Notes: a model not told the origin generated them from the letters alone. A stretch of DNA of 58,130 nucleotides from Spirosoma terrae (GCF_010435915.1 NZ_JAAFZH010000025.1:1-58130), one strand, 5' to 3'; counted from the first letter of the stretch, positions 33,823-43,384 are shown. Made by a program: numbers and translations.

Positions 33823-34608
33823 ATGCTGAAAAGAACGATAAGGCAAGTCCTGCCAGCAGGGCTTGTTATAGCAGCCGTACTGACTGGTTCGCTTGTAAAT
33901 GCCTGCTTAGGACAAAGTAAAAAAGCGAAGAAAGATGGCTTTGTACAGATATTCGACGGCAAGTCGCTCAAAGGATGGGACGGCGATCCTACCTACTGGC
34001 GGGTTGAAGATGGAACCTTAACCGGAGAAATCACACCGACGACATTACTAAAAACCAACTCGTTCATAATCTGGCGGGGTGGAGAACCTGGCGACTTTGA
34101 GTTTAAGGGTGAATTTAAAATTACCGAAGCCGGAAACTCTGGTATCAATTATCGGAGCGATCAGCTAACCGATGTACCATTTGCCCTGCGGGGCTATCAG
34201 GCCGACATCGACGGTAAGAATACCTATACCGGCCAGAACTACGAAGAGCGGAAACGTACTACGTTGGCGTATCGTGGTCAGCGAACCGTTATTGAGCCTT
34301 ATACGGGTGATAATACGCCGGAAGCTATCCGGTCGAAGGTGAGTCGGAATGCCTGGACCGGGATGAAAGTAGTTGGATCGCTGGGTAGTTCCGATTCGTT
34401 GAAAACGCTGATTAAAGCAGGCGACTGGAACACATTCCATCTGGTGATTAAAGGCAATAAGTTACAGCATTATATTAATGATGTATTGATGAGTGAAGTA
34501 ACAGACGACGATACAGTAAACGGAAAAGCAAAGGGCTTACTGGGTGTTCAGGTCCACGTAGGACCACCCATGAAAGTTCAGTATCGTAACCTGCGAATCA
34601 AACAGTAA
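33823..34608 (+). CDS. DUF1080 / 3-keto-disaccharide hydrolase-type protein
   Basis: A 261-residue exported protein from the ATG at 33823; the earlier open frame runs through the hairpin and is rejected. Signal peptide about 1-29 (a Cys, VNACLG, makes a lipoprotein possible). One concanavalin-like DUF1080 domain fills residues 40-260: DGFVQIFDGKSLKGWDGDPTYWRVEDGTLTGE at the start and a WNTFHLVIKGNKLQHYINDVLMSE motif near the end. Characterised relatives cleave or eliminate 3-keto-glycosides. With the oxidoreductase and isomerase genes downstream this suggests a 3-keto route of glycoside breakdown. Confidence 0.9.
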   Translation: MLKRTIRQVLPAGLVIAAVLTGSLVNACLGQSKKAKKDGFVQIFDGKSLKGWDGDPTYWRVEDGTLTGEITPTTLLKTNSFIIWRGGEPGDFEFKGEFKITEAGNSGINYRSDQLTDVPFALRGYQADIDGKNTYTGQNYEERKRTTLAYRGQRTVIEPYTGDNTPEAIRSKVSRNAWTGMKVVGSLGSSDSLKTLIKAGDWNTFHLVIKGNKLQHYINDVLMSEVTDDDTVNGKAKGLLGVQVHVGPPMKVQYRNLRIKQ

Positions 34609-34621
34609 GAGAAAATACAGG

Positions 34622-34707
34622 ATGTATGGCGTAGGATATATGATGTATAATCCATTTAGACTAACTCTCGAAATACATTATACCTCATACTTCCTACATC
34701 ATACATT
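34622..34707. repeat. Imperfect AT-rich intergenic palindrome
   Basis: Left arm (34622-34652) and right arm (about 34674-34707) are imperfect complements built from ATGTATGAT- and TAGGA-type words. It lies between the DUF1080 and DUF4432 genes. Confidence 0.6.
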
Positions 34708-34718
34708 GTACTTACTAT

Positions 34719-35780
34719 ATGACAATACAACCCTGGCATAATAAAGTATCTAATCCGGCTCAATTGGGCGGTATCGAAACGTCTGTTCTGGACAATGGAT
34801 CGGGCCGGGGCACTCGTATTGCCTGGATCAATACCGGAACCGGACTTCGCTATAAAGTAGTCATCGATCGGGCTATGGATATTGCTGATGCCTTCTTCAA
34901 TCAGCATAGTCTGGCCTGGTTGAGCCACGTTGGCGTTACGTCCCCGCAACCTTTCTCGGACCGTGGTATCGACTGGCTCCGCACCTTCACCGGTGGCTTA
35001 CTCACAACCTGTGGGCTATCCCACGTAGGAGGCCCCGAAGAGGATCAATACGGCCAACGTGGTTTACACGGCCATATCAGCAACTCACCCGCCGAAATTG
35101 AATCGATTATTCAACCCGACCCGGCGGCTGGTCGGCTGGATATGACTATTACCGGACGTATCAAAGAAACACGGGTCTTCGGACCCAGTCTGGAACTACG
35201 ACGTACCATATCCGCTACGCTTGGTCAGCCAACGATTCGCATTCACGACGAGGTAATTAATCGCGCCAATACCCCTGCCCCTCACATGTTGCTCTATCAT
35301 TTCAACTTCGGCTGGCCGCTGGTCGACGAAGGAACCGATATCATCTGGCGTGGCAGCTGGACAACGGGCGATAGTGAACGAAATCAGGAGATTTTCCGGG
35401 AAGGCAACAACTTTCGGCAATGTCCGGCCCCGATGGAATCGCATAGCGGTACCGGCGAAGCAGTCGCCATTATTGACATTGAAGCTGATTCGAATGGCCA
35501 GTGTGTGGCCGGATTGCATAACGCCCGGCTGGGCATTGCACTGGCCTTACGCTTTCAAAAAAGCCAGTTACCCTGGCTTTCCAACTGGCAGCATTGGGGC
35601 AAAGGCGAATACGTAACGGGCATTGAACCAGGAACGCATCCGCCTATTGGTCAGGCCAAAGCCAGAGAACAGGGCAATTTATTATTTATTGAACCAGGCG
35701 AAAGCCGACAGTACGATCTTGAGCTGGAACTGCTGACAGACGCAACATCCATTAATGAATTTGTAAGCAATTACGTATAA
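34719..35780 (+). CDS. DUF4432 aldose 1-epimerase-like protein
   Basis: A 353-residue protein of the galactose-mutarotase-like superfold. No signal peptide, so cytoplasmic. DUF4432 features are VVIDRAMDIADAFFNQHSLAWLS, TFTGGLLTTCGLSHVGG and RGLHGHISNSPAE, with the likely catalytic His in the last motif, and HMLLYHFNFGWPLVDEGT further on. It should interconvert sugar anomers or act on a sugar acid. It is followed 20 bp later by the cupin isomerase-like gene. Confidence 0.88.
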   Translation: MTIQPWHNKVSNPAQLGGIETSVLDNGSGRGTRIAWINTGTGLRYKVVIDRAMDIADAFFNQHSLAWLSHVGVTSPQPFSDRGIDWLRTFTGGLLTTCGLSHVGGPEEDQYGQRGLHGHISNSPAEIESIIQPDPAAGRLDMTITGRIKETRVFGPSLELRRTISATLGQPTIRIHDEVINRANTPAPHMLLYHFNFGWPLVDEGTDIIWRGSWTTGDSERNQEIFREGNNFRQCPAPMESHSGTGEAVAIIDIEADSNGQCVAGLHNARLGIALALRFQKSQLPWLSNWQHWGKGEYVTGIEPGTHPPIGQAKAREQGNLLFIEPGESRQYDLELELLTDATSINEFVSNYV

Positions 35781-35800
35781 GTCGAGTAATAATAACCCTT

Positions 35801-37027
35801 ATGGAAACAACCGAAAAAGTAAGCTTAGCAGAAAAAGCGTTAGAACAGGGAAAGGGAATTTTGCGGCTTACGCCCACCTGGGTCCCCCGGTCATTTTGCG
35901 TACCAGGCCGACGTATCAAACTCCATCCCGACGACTACTACGTATTGGGTGGTGAACGCGGTGGTATCGACGAGCGCTGGTTTTCTTCGACCACGCCCGC
36001 TAAAAATGGGCCATTAACGGGCGAGAACGAAGGGTTGAGCCATATCGTTTACAAAGATGAAGACGGGCAGGAAGTTCAGTTTCTGCTGAAAGACGCTGTC
36101 GACGAACTAAAAGGTGAACTAATTGGCGATCGGCTTTGGAATGAATACCAGAGCTGGCCGATGTACTCGAAATTTTTCGACAACATGGGGCCTCTCCCCC
36201 ACCACCTGCATCACAACGACGAGCAGGCTGCACTGATCGGTCAGTTAGGCAAACCCGAAGCATATTATTTCCCTCCTCAGGTGAACAACCACGGTGGCGA
36301 TTTTCCATATACATTCTTCGGCATTGCGCCAGGAACCACCAAAGAAGAAATTAAAGAGTGCCTGAAGAATTTCACGAAAGGCGATAATAAGATCACGAAC
36401 TTTTCATCGGCCTACCGACTCGAACCCGGCACCGGCTGGGACGTACCGCCCGGACTGCTCCACGCGCCCGGCAGTATGTGTACCTACGAGCCACAGAAAG
36501 CGTCGGACGTATTTGCGATGTACCAATCGCTGGTTAACGAAGCCATTATTCCTGAAGAACTGCTCTGGAATGGTACGCCCAAAGACCGCGTCGGCGACTA
36601 TGATCAACTGATGGAGGCCATCGACTGGGACCTGAACACCGATCCGCAGATGATGACGAATCGGTTCATGCGTCCGAAGCCGGTTCATGACGAAGAAGAA
36701 ATGAAAGCGGCTGGTTATCGCGAGGTTTGGGTCTGCTACAAAAACGAAGCGTTTAGCGCGAAAGAATTAACCGTTTTCCCTGGCCAGACGGTCACCATCA
36801 ACGATAGTGCTGCCTATGGTCTGATCATGATGCAGGGGCACGGCAAGATGGGCGTTTGGGATATCGAGACGCCAACCATGATCCGCTACGGCCAACTCAC
36901 CAACGACGAGTTTTTTGTGAGCGAAAAAGCAGCCGTAGAAGGCGTAACGATTACCAATCATTCGACGACCGATCCGATTGTGATGCTCAAACACTTTGGT
37001 CCATTGAATCCTGATCTTGTATTATAG
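35801..37027 (+). CDS. Cupin sugar-isomerase-like protein (mannose-6-phosphate isomerase-type)
   Basis: A 408-residue cytosolic protein related to class I phosphomannose isomerases. The zinc motif PHHLHHNDEQA (about residues 130-140) and TGWDVPPGLLHAPGSM (about 215-230) give likely metal ligands. A second cupin domain covers about 295-405. No clear sugar-phosphate motif is seen, so it may isomerise a free sugar. The genes on both sides belong to sugar metabolism. Substrate unknown. Confidence 0.78.
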   Translation: METTEKVSLAEKALEQGKGILRLTPTWVPRSFCVPGRRIKLHPDDYYVLGGERGGIDERWFSSTTPAKNGPLTGENEGLSHIVYKDEDGQEVQFLLKDAVDELKGELIGDRLWNEYQSWPMYSKFFDNMGPLPHHLHHNDEQAALIGQLGKPEAYYFPPQVNNHGGDFPYTFFGIAPGTTKEEIKECLKNFTKGDNKITNFSSAYRLEPGTGWDVPPGLLHAPGSMCTYEPQKASDVFAMYQSLVNEAIIPEELLWNGTPKDRVGDYDQLMEAIDWDLNTDPQMMTNRFMRPKPVHDEEEMKAAGYREVWVCYKNEAFSAKELTVFPGQTVTINDSAAYGLIMMQGHGKMGVWDIETPTMIRYGQLTNDEFFVSEKAAVEGVTITNHSTTDPIVMLKHFGPLNPDLVL

Positions 37028-37094
37028 AACGCAGATTTTTATGATTGGTATGATTAATTATAGATCTTACTAATCATAAAAATCTGTGTTCTAT
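37024..37094. repeat. Intergenic hairpin with 27-bp arms
   Basis: Arms 37024-37050 and 37068-37094 match at 25 of 27 positions, with GCAGATTTTTATGATTGGTA in the left arm. It starts inside the stop codon region of the cupin gene and precedes the isomerase gene. Confidence 0.8.
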
Positions 37095-37129
37095 ATTCTC
37101 GGTTTAACCCTTAAAACCATAACCTCTCC

Positions 37130-38161
37130 ATGAACGAGAATAATTATCCTAAGCTCCACAATGCCATGTGGCCGGGCGTGGTCGGAAAAGGCCCCGACTC
37201 AGAACCCGTTATTGGATTTGACACCATGCTGGAAATGACAGCGGCTGCTGAGGTTGATGGCGTAAAATTCGACGGTGTTGACCTGGCTCTGTTTGAGCAT
37301 ATTGATGTTAATCTGTCAGACGACGATATCAAACGACTGGCCGATAAATTGAACGGTTATAACCTGAAAGTTGGTTCGCTGGTAGCGCCCATCTGGGGTG
37401 GACCAGCGATGGGTAGCAAAGAAGATCGGGCCAACTTTGTCGAAATGGTTCGTAAATCCTGCCACATCGGTCAGAAACTAACCGAGTTAGGTATCCGGCC
37501 CAGCGGTGTTGTTCGAATCGACTCGGCCAGCTCCCCTCATGATTGGGCCGTCGATCCAGTGGGCAACAGCAAACTGATCGTCCAGACATTTCAGGAAGCC
37601 TGCGACGTAGCAGCCGATTACGGCGAGAAACTAGCGGCCGAAGGCGAAATCTGCTGGGGCGGTATGCATAGCTGGAAAACGATGGTCGATACGTTGGTTG
37701 CCGTGAACCGGCCCAACATGGGCTTCCAGGCCGATATGGCTCATACGCTGCTCTATCTGCTGGGCTATAACAGCCCTGAAGACCGGATTCTGCCGCCCGA
37801 TTTCGACTGGAGCGACCGCGCCACCCTATCCGATGCACTGAAAAAAGTAACCAATGCGTTACGTCCCTTCACCATCGATTTTCACGTAGCACAGAACGAC
37901 GGTACAGTATTCGGATCGGGTTCTCATGACAAAACTGGCCGTCACTGCCAGGCGCTGGATCCAAATGGCAAACTCGACATCGTACACGACGCAGGCTATT
38001 GGCTTCGGAATGAAAATGGCGAACTGACCAAAGCCTTCAAACACATCTGCTGGGATGGCTGTATGTTCCCCAACGAGGTAATGACGAAACAGCAAACCTG
38101 GAACGACATTCTGGCTACCATGATCAAAGTTCGTCAGGCCCACGGCTGGTACGAAGCGTAA
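37130..38161 (+). CDS. Sugar phosphate isomerase/epimerase, TIM barrel
   Basis: A 343-residue xylose-isomerase-like TIM-barrel protein, cytosolic. AAEVDGVKFDGVDLALFEHID, LKVGSLVAPIWGGPAMGSKEDR, GEICWGGMHSWKTMVDTL and FQADMAHTLLYLLGYN provide the acidic and His metal ligands in the order expected for this family, and TIDFHVAQNDG follows near the end. Enzymes of this group isomerise or epimerise keto-sugars and inososes. The oxidoreductase gene follows after a hairpin. Substrate unknown. Confidence 0.88.
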   Translation: MNENNYPKLHNAMWPGVVGKGPDSEPVIGFDTMLEMTAAAEVDGVKFDGVDLALFEHIDVNLSDDDIKRLADKLNGYNLKVGSLVAPIWGGPAMGSKEDRANFVEMVRKSCHIGQKLTELGIRPSGVVRIDSASSPHDWAVDPVGNSKLIVQTFQEACDVAADYGEKLAAEGEICWGGMHSWKTMVDTLVAVNRPNMGFQADMAHTLLYLLGYNSPEDRILPPDFDWSDRATLSDALKKVTNALRPFTIDFHVAQNDGTVFGSGSHDKTGRHCQALDPNGKLDIVHDAGYWLRNENGELTKAFKHICWDGCMFPNEVMTKQQTWNDILATMIKVRQAHGWYEA

Positions 38162-38190
38162 AAAGAAGTTTTCACGGGGCCGCCCGTGCG

Positions 38191-38269
38191 GTTTATAGTT
38201 TTCAGTTTATGGTGGCTGACGCGTCAGCAATTCTCTTGCGTCAGCCACCATAAACTGAAAACTATAAAC
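38191..38269. repeat. Intergenic hairpin with perfect 32-bp arms
   Basis: Arms 38191-38222 and 38238-38269 are perfect complements around a 15-base loop. The core GGTGGCTGACGCGTCAGCAA is shared with the hairpin at 33723. It lies between the isomerase and oxidoreductase genes. Confidence 0.9.
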
Positions 38270-38312
38270 TCAAAACTTATAGACTGAAAACTGTCTTCTC
38301 CCTCCTTATCAA

Positions 38313-39473
38313 ATGGCAAACAAAAAAGAACTACGTATTGGCTTAATTGGGACTGGTTTTATGGGCCGGACCCACTCAAACGGATATAACCGAGTCCCTA
38401 ATTTTTTTCCTGATCTGGCTTATAAGCCCGTTCTAAAAGCAGTTTGCTCCCGTAACCCCGAAAAAGTGAAAGCCTTTGCCGAACAGTGGGGTTATGAGTC
38501 GACGGAAACAGACTGGCGGGCACTCATCGCCCGCGACGATATTGATGCTGTTGACATCTGTACGCCCAACGATTCTCATGCTGAGATTGCGATTGCAGCG
38601 GCCGAAGCAGGCAAAATGATTCTGTGCGAAAAACCACTGGCACGTACCGTAGAAGAAGGACAGAAAATGGTCGATGCCGCCGAAAAAGCGGGCGTTGCCA
38701 CCACGGTTTGGTATAACTATCGCCGTCTGCCAGCCGTTACGTTGGCCAAGCAAATTGTTGACTCGGGTAAACTCGGTAAAATCTTCCACTACCGGGCTAA
38801 CTTCCTGCAGGACTGGACCATCAGTGCCGACGTGCCACAGGGTGGAGCCGGCACCTGGCGCATGGACGTAGAAGCTGCGGGCTCGGGCGTTACTGGCGAC
38901 CTGCTGGCTCACTGCATCGACACGGCCATGTGGATAAACGGTGGCATCACCGACGTATCGGCCGTAACGGAAACCTTCGTAAAAGAACGGATGCACGCCG
39001 TAACCGGAAAAGTTCAGCCCGTCGGAATCGACGATGCCTGTATTTTCCATTGCCATTTCGACAATGGCTCACTGGGTCTTTTTGAATCAACACGCTATGC
39101 ACGTGGGCACAAAGCCTTGTATACCTTCGAAATCAACGGCGAAAATGCCTCGATTCGCTGGGATCTGCACGATCTGAACCGACTCGAATATTTCGACCAT
39201 AGCGATGAAGGCATCGTTCGCGGCTGGCGCTCCATCCACGTAACCGATGGCGATCAGCCCTATATGGACAAATGGTGGGTTCCTGGTTTAGGCATTGGCT
39301 ATGAGCATAGCTTTATTCATCAGGTAGCCGACTTCCTGAAAAGTCTGGAAACCGGCGAACCATGCTCTCCTACGTTCAAAGATGCGCTGGAAACACAGAA
39401 AGTTTGTGAAGCCGTTCTGGAATCGGCGGCTACAAGAAGCTGGAAAGATACGGGCGTAGCGTGGGCGCAGTAG
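38313..39473 (+). CDS. Gfo/Idh/MocA-family sugar oxidoreductase
   Basis: A 386-residue NAD(P)-dependent oxidoreductase. Rossmann motif IGLIGTGFMGRTHSNGYN (about 9-26), CTPNDSHAEIAIAAAEAG and the catalytic-Lys motif CEKPLART near residue 110. The C-terminal alpha/beta domain has DLLAHCIDTAMWING, with a likely active-site His. No Tat signal, so cytosolic. Members oxidise sugar or inositol hydroxyls, often at C3. It precedes the ABC-importer genes and fits the 3-keto pathway proposed for this locus. Confidence 0.92.
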   Translation: MANKKELRIGLIGTGFMGRTHSNGYNRVPNFFPDLAYKPVLKAVCSRNPEKVKAFAEQWGYESTETDWRALIARDDIDAVDICTPNDSHAEIAIAAAEAGKMILCEKPLARTVEEGQKMVDAAEKAGVATTVWYNYRRLPAVTLAKQIVDSGKLGKIFHYRANFLQDWTISADVPQGGAGTWRMDVEAAGSGVTGDLLAHCIDTAMWINGGITDVSAVTETFVKERMHAVTGKVQPVGIDDACIFHCHFDNGSLGLFESTRYARGHKALYTFEINGENASIRWDLHDLNRLEYFDHSDEGIVRGWRSIHVTDGDQPYMDKWWVPGLGIGYEHSFIHQVADFLKSLETGEPCSPTFKDALETQKVCEAVLESAATRSWKDTGVAWAQ

Positions 39474-39615
39474 CCAGTCGAATAGGCTGAAAACTGGTCA
39501 AAACCTTTTGGCTTTTCATACTGTAGGTTTCCTGGCAGGGGTAGCGAACCAATACGTTCGAGGCCAAATGCAGGAAACCTACTCCTATTTTATCCATATC
39601 AACGATACGTTACGT

Positions 39616-41115
39616 ATGAGTCAGTCTCAGGAATATATTCTTGACGTGCGCGGCCTAAGCAAAACGTTTTCAGGCATCAAAGCACTCGACAACGTGCAAC
39701 TGGCAGTCAGAAAAGGGGAAGTACACGCACTCATGGGTGAAAATGGAGCGGGGAAATCGACCTTTATGAAGATTCTGATTGGCTTGCTGAAACCCGACTC
39801 GGGCGACATTTTTTTTGAGGGTGCACCCTTGCAGGTCAAGAACGTTCATGATTCATTGAAGAAAGGGATTTCCATGATTCATCAGGAAATTCTGATGGTT
39901 CCGGAATTGACGGTAGCGCAGAATATTTTCCTGGGCCGCGAAACAACCCGATTTATGCCCGGCTGGCTCGACGACCAGACAATTTACCGGAAAGCCAACG
40001 AAATCTTGACGCAGATGGGGGTTTCTCTCGATGTCAGAACTCCCATGAAATACCTGAGTGTGGCGGAGATGCAGATGGTGGAGATCGCCAAAGCTATATC
40101 CAACGATGCCAAAGTGATCATCATGGATGAGCCAACGTCCGCCATTTCCGATAAGGAGGTGGCTACCCTCTTCTCCATTATCAATGATTTGACCAAAAAA
40201 GGGGTTGCTATTATCTACATTTCTCACAAGATGGATGAAATATTCACCATTGCCGATACCATTACGGTACTGAGAGATGGACGATACATTGCCACTCACA
40301 GCGCCACCGAACTCGATACCAACCGGCTTATATCGCTGATGGTCGGGCGCGAAATTGATAGTCTCTTTCCTGATGCTGTTGAATTAGGCGGCCAGGAAGC
40401 CATATCCGTTAAAAATCTGGGACGCAAAGGCTCTTTTTCTGGAATTAGCTTTACCGTAAAAGCGGGCGAAATTCTGGGTATGGCGGGGTTGATGGGAGCT
40501 GGTCGAACCGAAATTGCCCGTGCTATATTTGGTCTGGACCGATTCGACGAAGGCGAAATTGCAGTCAACGGAAACCTTGTATCTATTACGTGTCCACAGG
40601 ATGCCATGCAACACGGCATTGGCTACGTAAGCGAAGATCGTAAAGCCTTGGGTTTTATACCCAATATGACAGTCAAAGAAAATATTACACTGGGCAATTT
40701 ATCGAACTACACACAAGGCCTCTTTATCCAGCAAAAACAGGAAGCAAAAATCGCCAGTGAGGTTGCTGAAAACCTGCGCATCAAAACGCATACCCTCGAC
40801 CAGAAAGTTGCCAATCTAAGCGGAGGCAATCAGCAGAAAGTAGTGATCGGAAAGGTGTTGCTGGCCTCACCCCGAATTATCATTCTCGACGAGCCTACCC
40901 GTGGCATCGATATTGGTGCCAAGTCAGAAATTTATAAACTGATACGTCAGCTAACAGCCTCGGGAATTGCCGTCATCATGATCTCTTCTGAGCTACCCGA
41001 ACTAGTAGGAATGAGCAACCGAATACTTGTGCTGTCGGAGGGCAAACAAACCACCATCCTATCGAAACAGGAAGCCACCCAGGAAACCATTATGGCCCAT
41101 GCCATGCCGCACTAA
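39616..41115 (+). CDS. Sugar ABC importer ATPase (RbsA-type)
   Basis: A 499-residue double ATPase from the ATG at 39616; the upstream 36 codons of the open frame are not family-like. First half: Walker A GENGAGKST, signature region YLSVAEMQMVEIAKA, Walker B VIIMDEPTSA. Second half: degenerate Walker A GLMGAGRTE, signature LSGGNQQKVVIGKVL, Walker B IIILDEPTRGID. This is the pattern of RbsA/MglA/XylG. It overlaps no gene and is followed 16 bp later by the permease gene. Confidence 0.94.
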   Translation: MSQSQEYILDVRGLSKTFSGIKALDNVQLAVRKGEVHALMGENGAGKSTFMKILIGLLKPDSGDIFFEGAPLQVKNVHDSLKKGISMIHQEILMVPELTVAQNIFLGRETTRFMPGWLDDQTIYRKANEILTQMGVSLDVRTPMKYLSVAEMQMVEIAKAISNDAKVIIMDEPTSAISDKEVATLFSIINDLTKKGVAIIYISHKMDEIFTIADTITVLRDGRYIATHSATELDTNRLISLMVGREIDSLFPDAVELGGQEAISVKNLGRKGSFSGISFTVKAGEILGMAGLMGAGRTEIARAIFGLDRFDEGEIAVNGNLVSITCPQDAMQHGIGYVSEDRKALGFIPNMTVKENITLGNLSNYTQGLFIQQKQEAKIASEVAENLRIKTHTLDQKVANLSGGNQQKVVIGKVLLASPRIIILDEPTRGIDIGAKSEIYKLIRQLTASGIAVIMISSELPELVGMSNRILVLSEGKQTTILSKQEATQETIMAHAMPH

Positions 41116-41131
41116 TTCTTAACCAACCGGA

Positions 41132-42115
41132 ATGAAAAACGAACCCACCAGTTATGTCAATCAGATTGGCAATACGTATCGATTACGAACACGCGGCATC
41201 GGCAAATACGGTATTGTCCTTGCCTTCATCGCTCTATGTATTATTCTGTCAGTTATGACGCCCCGTTTTCTGACGGTAGCAAATCTGGTCAATATTTTTA
41301 CCCAAGTTTCCATCAATGCCTTACTGGCTTTTGGTGTTACGTTCGTGATTATTACGGGCGGCATTGATCTGTCGATTGGGTCGATGGTTGCCGTGGCAGG
41401 CGTAGTGGCTGCCTTATTCGCGCATCCTGATACGTATCCGGTTATTGTACCCATTCTGATGGGTTTATTGGCTGGCCTGGCTCTGGGAGCACTCAATGGA
41501 TTTGTGATTACCCGAACGAAAGTTCCGCCTTTTATTGTCACCCTGGGCACCATGACGATTGGTCGGGGTTTAGCCCTCATTCTCAGCAAAGGTCGCCCCG
41601 TTTCTAACCTCTCAGATTCATTTAATTTTATTGGCGGTGGACAACTTTTCGGCATTCCGATGCCTATTCTTATTCTGATTATTGCTTTCGCGGTCTGCTC
41701 AATTCTTCTGAAAAAGACGGTCATTGGTCGGTATATGTACGCCGTTGGCGGAAACGAACTAGCAGCCGAAGCATCGGGTATTCGGCTAAACAAAGTCAAA
41801 ATGGTCGTTTATACGCTCTGCGGAGGACTGGCTGGTCTGGCTGGTATTGTATTGACCTCCCGCATCACGACTGGACAGCCCAACGCAGGAGCTGGCTTTG
41901 AGCTGGATGCTATTGCCGCTGCCATCATTGGCGGCACCAGTACGTCAGGCGGAGTTGGCACCATAATGGGAACCCTGATCGGAGCCTTGCTCATTGGTGT
42001 CATCAGCAATGGCCTGGACCTGATGAACGTAACGTCATATTATCAGCAAGTGGTGATGGGCGTCATCATCATCGGAGCCGTAGTACTGGACAGCTTAAGT
42101 CAAACGAAAAAATAA
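41132..42115 (+). CDS. Sugar ABC importer permease (RbsC-type)
   Basis: A 327-residue inner-membrane permease with 9-10 helices. Family motifs are FGVTFVIITGGIDLSIGSMVAVAGV, GALNGFVITRTKVPPFIVTLGTM, YAVGGNELAAEASGIRLNKVK and AIAAAIIGGTSTSGGVGTIMGTLIGALLIGVISNGL. It forms the membrane channel used by the RbsA-type ATPase and the binding lipoprotein encoded 21 bp downstream. Confidence 0.94.
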   Translation: MKNEPTSYVNQIGNTYRLRTRGIGKYGIVLAFIALCIILSVMTPRFLTVANLVNIFTQVSINALLAFGVTFVIITGGIDLSIGSMVAVAGVVAALFAHPDTYPVIVPILMGLLAGLALGALNGFVITRTKVPPFIVTLGTMTIGRGLALILSKGRPVSNLSDSFNFIGGGQLFGIPMPILILIIAFAVCSILLKKTVIGRYMYAVGGNELAAEASGIRLNKVKMVVYTLCGGLAGLAGIVLTSRITTGQPNAGAGFELDAIAAAIIGGTSTSGGVGTIMGTLIGALLIGVISNGLDLMNVTSYYQQVVMGVIIIGAVVLDSLSQTKK

Positions 42116-42136
42116 TCACTGAACCCACAAAGCCCT

Positions 42137-43087
42137 ATGATACGTAAATCCGTACTACTCACCCATACCCTGCTCCTATCGTTATTTCTGGGAGGATGCG
42201 GCCAATCATCGTCCAGCGAGAAGGCAGATAAAGAAGGTGGCAAAAAGCTGGTTATTGGAGCCACTATGCTCAGTATGCAAAATGAGTTTATAGTTAATGT
42301 CAACGACGAAATGACTAAAAAAGCGGAGGCCGATGGCGTTGAACTCATCTCTATCGACGCCGAACGGTCACCATTAAAACAAATCGAGCAGGTGGAGAGC
42401 TTCATTGCCCAACAGGTAGATGCCATTATAATGAACCCCTGCGAAGTAGAAGCCAGCTCACCGGCCGTAACAAAAGCCCTGGCTGCCCATATCCCCATTA
42501 TTAATGTAAACTCGGCCACCAGCGCAAAGCCCACAGCCTTCGTAGGCTCTGATGACGCAGAGTCAGGACGTATTGCCATGAATTACATTGCGAAACGGCT
42601 GGGAGGAAAAGGCAACGTAGTGATGATGCATGGTTATATGGGGCAGGCCGCGCAGATTCAGCGCGAACAGGGTGCCCGTGAGGTGCTGAAACAATACCCT
42701 GGCCTGAAATTACTGGCTCACCAGACCGGCGAATGGGACCGGGCGAAGTCAATGACGCTGATGGAAAACTGGATTCAATCCTATGGCCCGCAAATCAATG
42801 CTGTTTTTGCTCAGAACGATGAGATGGGCATGGGAGCCGTTAAAGCACTAACAAGCGCGGGCTTAAAAAACAAAGTTATTGTGGTCAGTATTGATGCTAT
42901 TCCCGATGCGCTACAGGCAGTTAAGAACGGTACGTTAGATGCAACAATTTTTCAGAATGCAGAACAGCAAGGCGCTAAAGCAATCGAAACAGCGATAAAA
43001 ATAGCGAAAGGCCAGCCTTACGATAAAGAGACGCTAATTCCATTTGAGCTGGTTACGAAAGAAAATATAAGTAAGTATCAGAAGTAA
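42137..43087 (+). CDS. Sugar-binding lipoprotein of the ABC importer (RbsB-type)
   Basis: A 316-residue periplasmic binding protein with a lipoprotein signal (lipobox FLGGC at about residue 21). The type I binding fold shows in VIGATMLSMQNEFIVNVNDEM, QQVDAIIMNPCEVEASSPAV, FVGSDDAESGRIAMNYIA, FAQNDEMGMGAVKAL and VVSIDAIPDALQAVKNGTLDATIFQN. Ligand class: pentose, hexose or inositol. It is lipid-anchored, as expected near an outer-membrane SusCD pair. End of the sugar locus. Confidence 0.93.
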   Translation: MIRKSVLLTHTLLLSLFLGGCGQSSSSEKADKEGGKKLVIGATMLSMQNEFIVNVNDEMTKKAEADGVELISIDAERSPLKQIEQVESFIAQQVDAIIMNPCEVEASSPAVTKALAAHIPIINVNSATSAKPTAFVGSDDAESGRIAMNYIAKRLGGKGNVVMMHGYMGQAAQIQREQGAREVLKQYPGLKLLAHQTGEWDRAKSMTLMENWIQSYGPQINAVFAQNDEMGMGAVKALTSAGLKNKVIVVSIDAIPDALQAVKNGTLDATIFQNAEQQGAKAIETAIKIAKGQPYDKETLIPFELVTKENISKYQK

Positions 43088-43097
43088 GCACAAAAAA

Positions 43098-43130
43098 AGC
43101 CGTAACCGAACTATGGTTCTGGTTACGGCT
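43098..43130. terminator. Hairpin ending the sugar locus
   Basis: Perfect 10-bp arms AGCCGTAACC and GGTTACGGCT with a 13-base loop. An A-run lies before the left arm, so the T-run is on the minus strand; on the plus strand it is a hairpin without T-run. Confidence 0.55.
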
Positions 43131-43384
43131 CATGAAGCCTGGTGTATCATTTAGGTAGAAGCGGAAGCCGCGAAAACAGATTGTTATTGGCTCTAAGTTA
43201 CAGTTTTTCTTTTCGTTAAAAAGGAAATCCAATAAAATACCCATGAACTAATGTCTATTATTTCGATTTTCAACCAAATCAGCATTCATAAATAGTAGAC
43301 TATTTTTCAGAAGCCAGCAACGCCCAGCATCCAGGCCGCGTACTAACTGATGAATAGGTAATATGAACAAGATGAAGCAAAAAC
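43131..43384. other. Gene-free stretch
   Basis: No credible gene on either strand. AT-rich with scattered stops and no repeat that I could see. Confidence 0.5.

Noticed and set aside
43185..43210. Short frame at 43053-43244 on the minus strand
   Set aside because: No motif or ribosome-binding site and it overlaps the end of the binding-protein gene and its hairpin.
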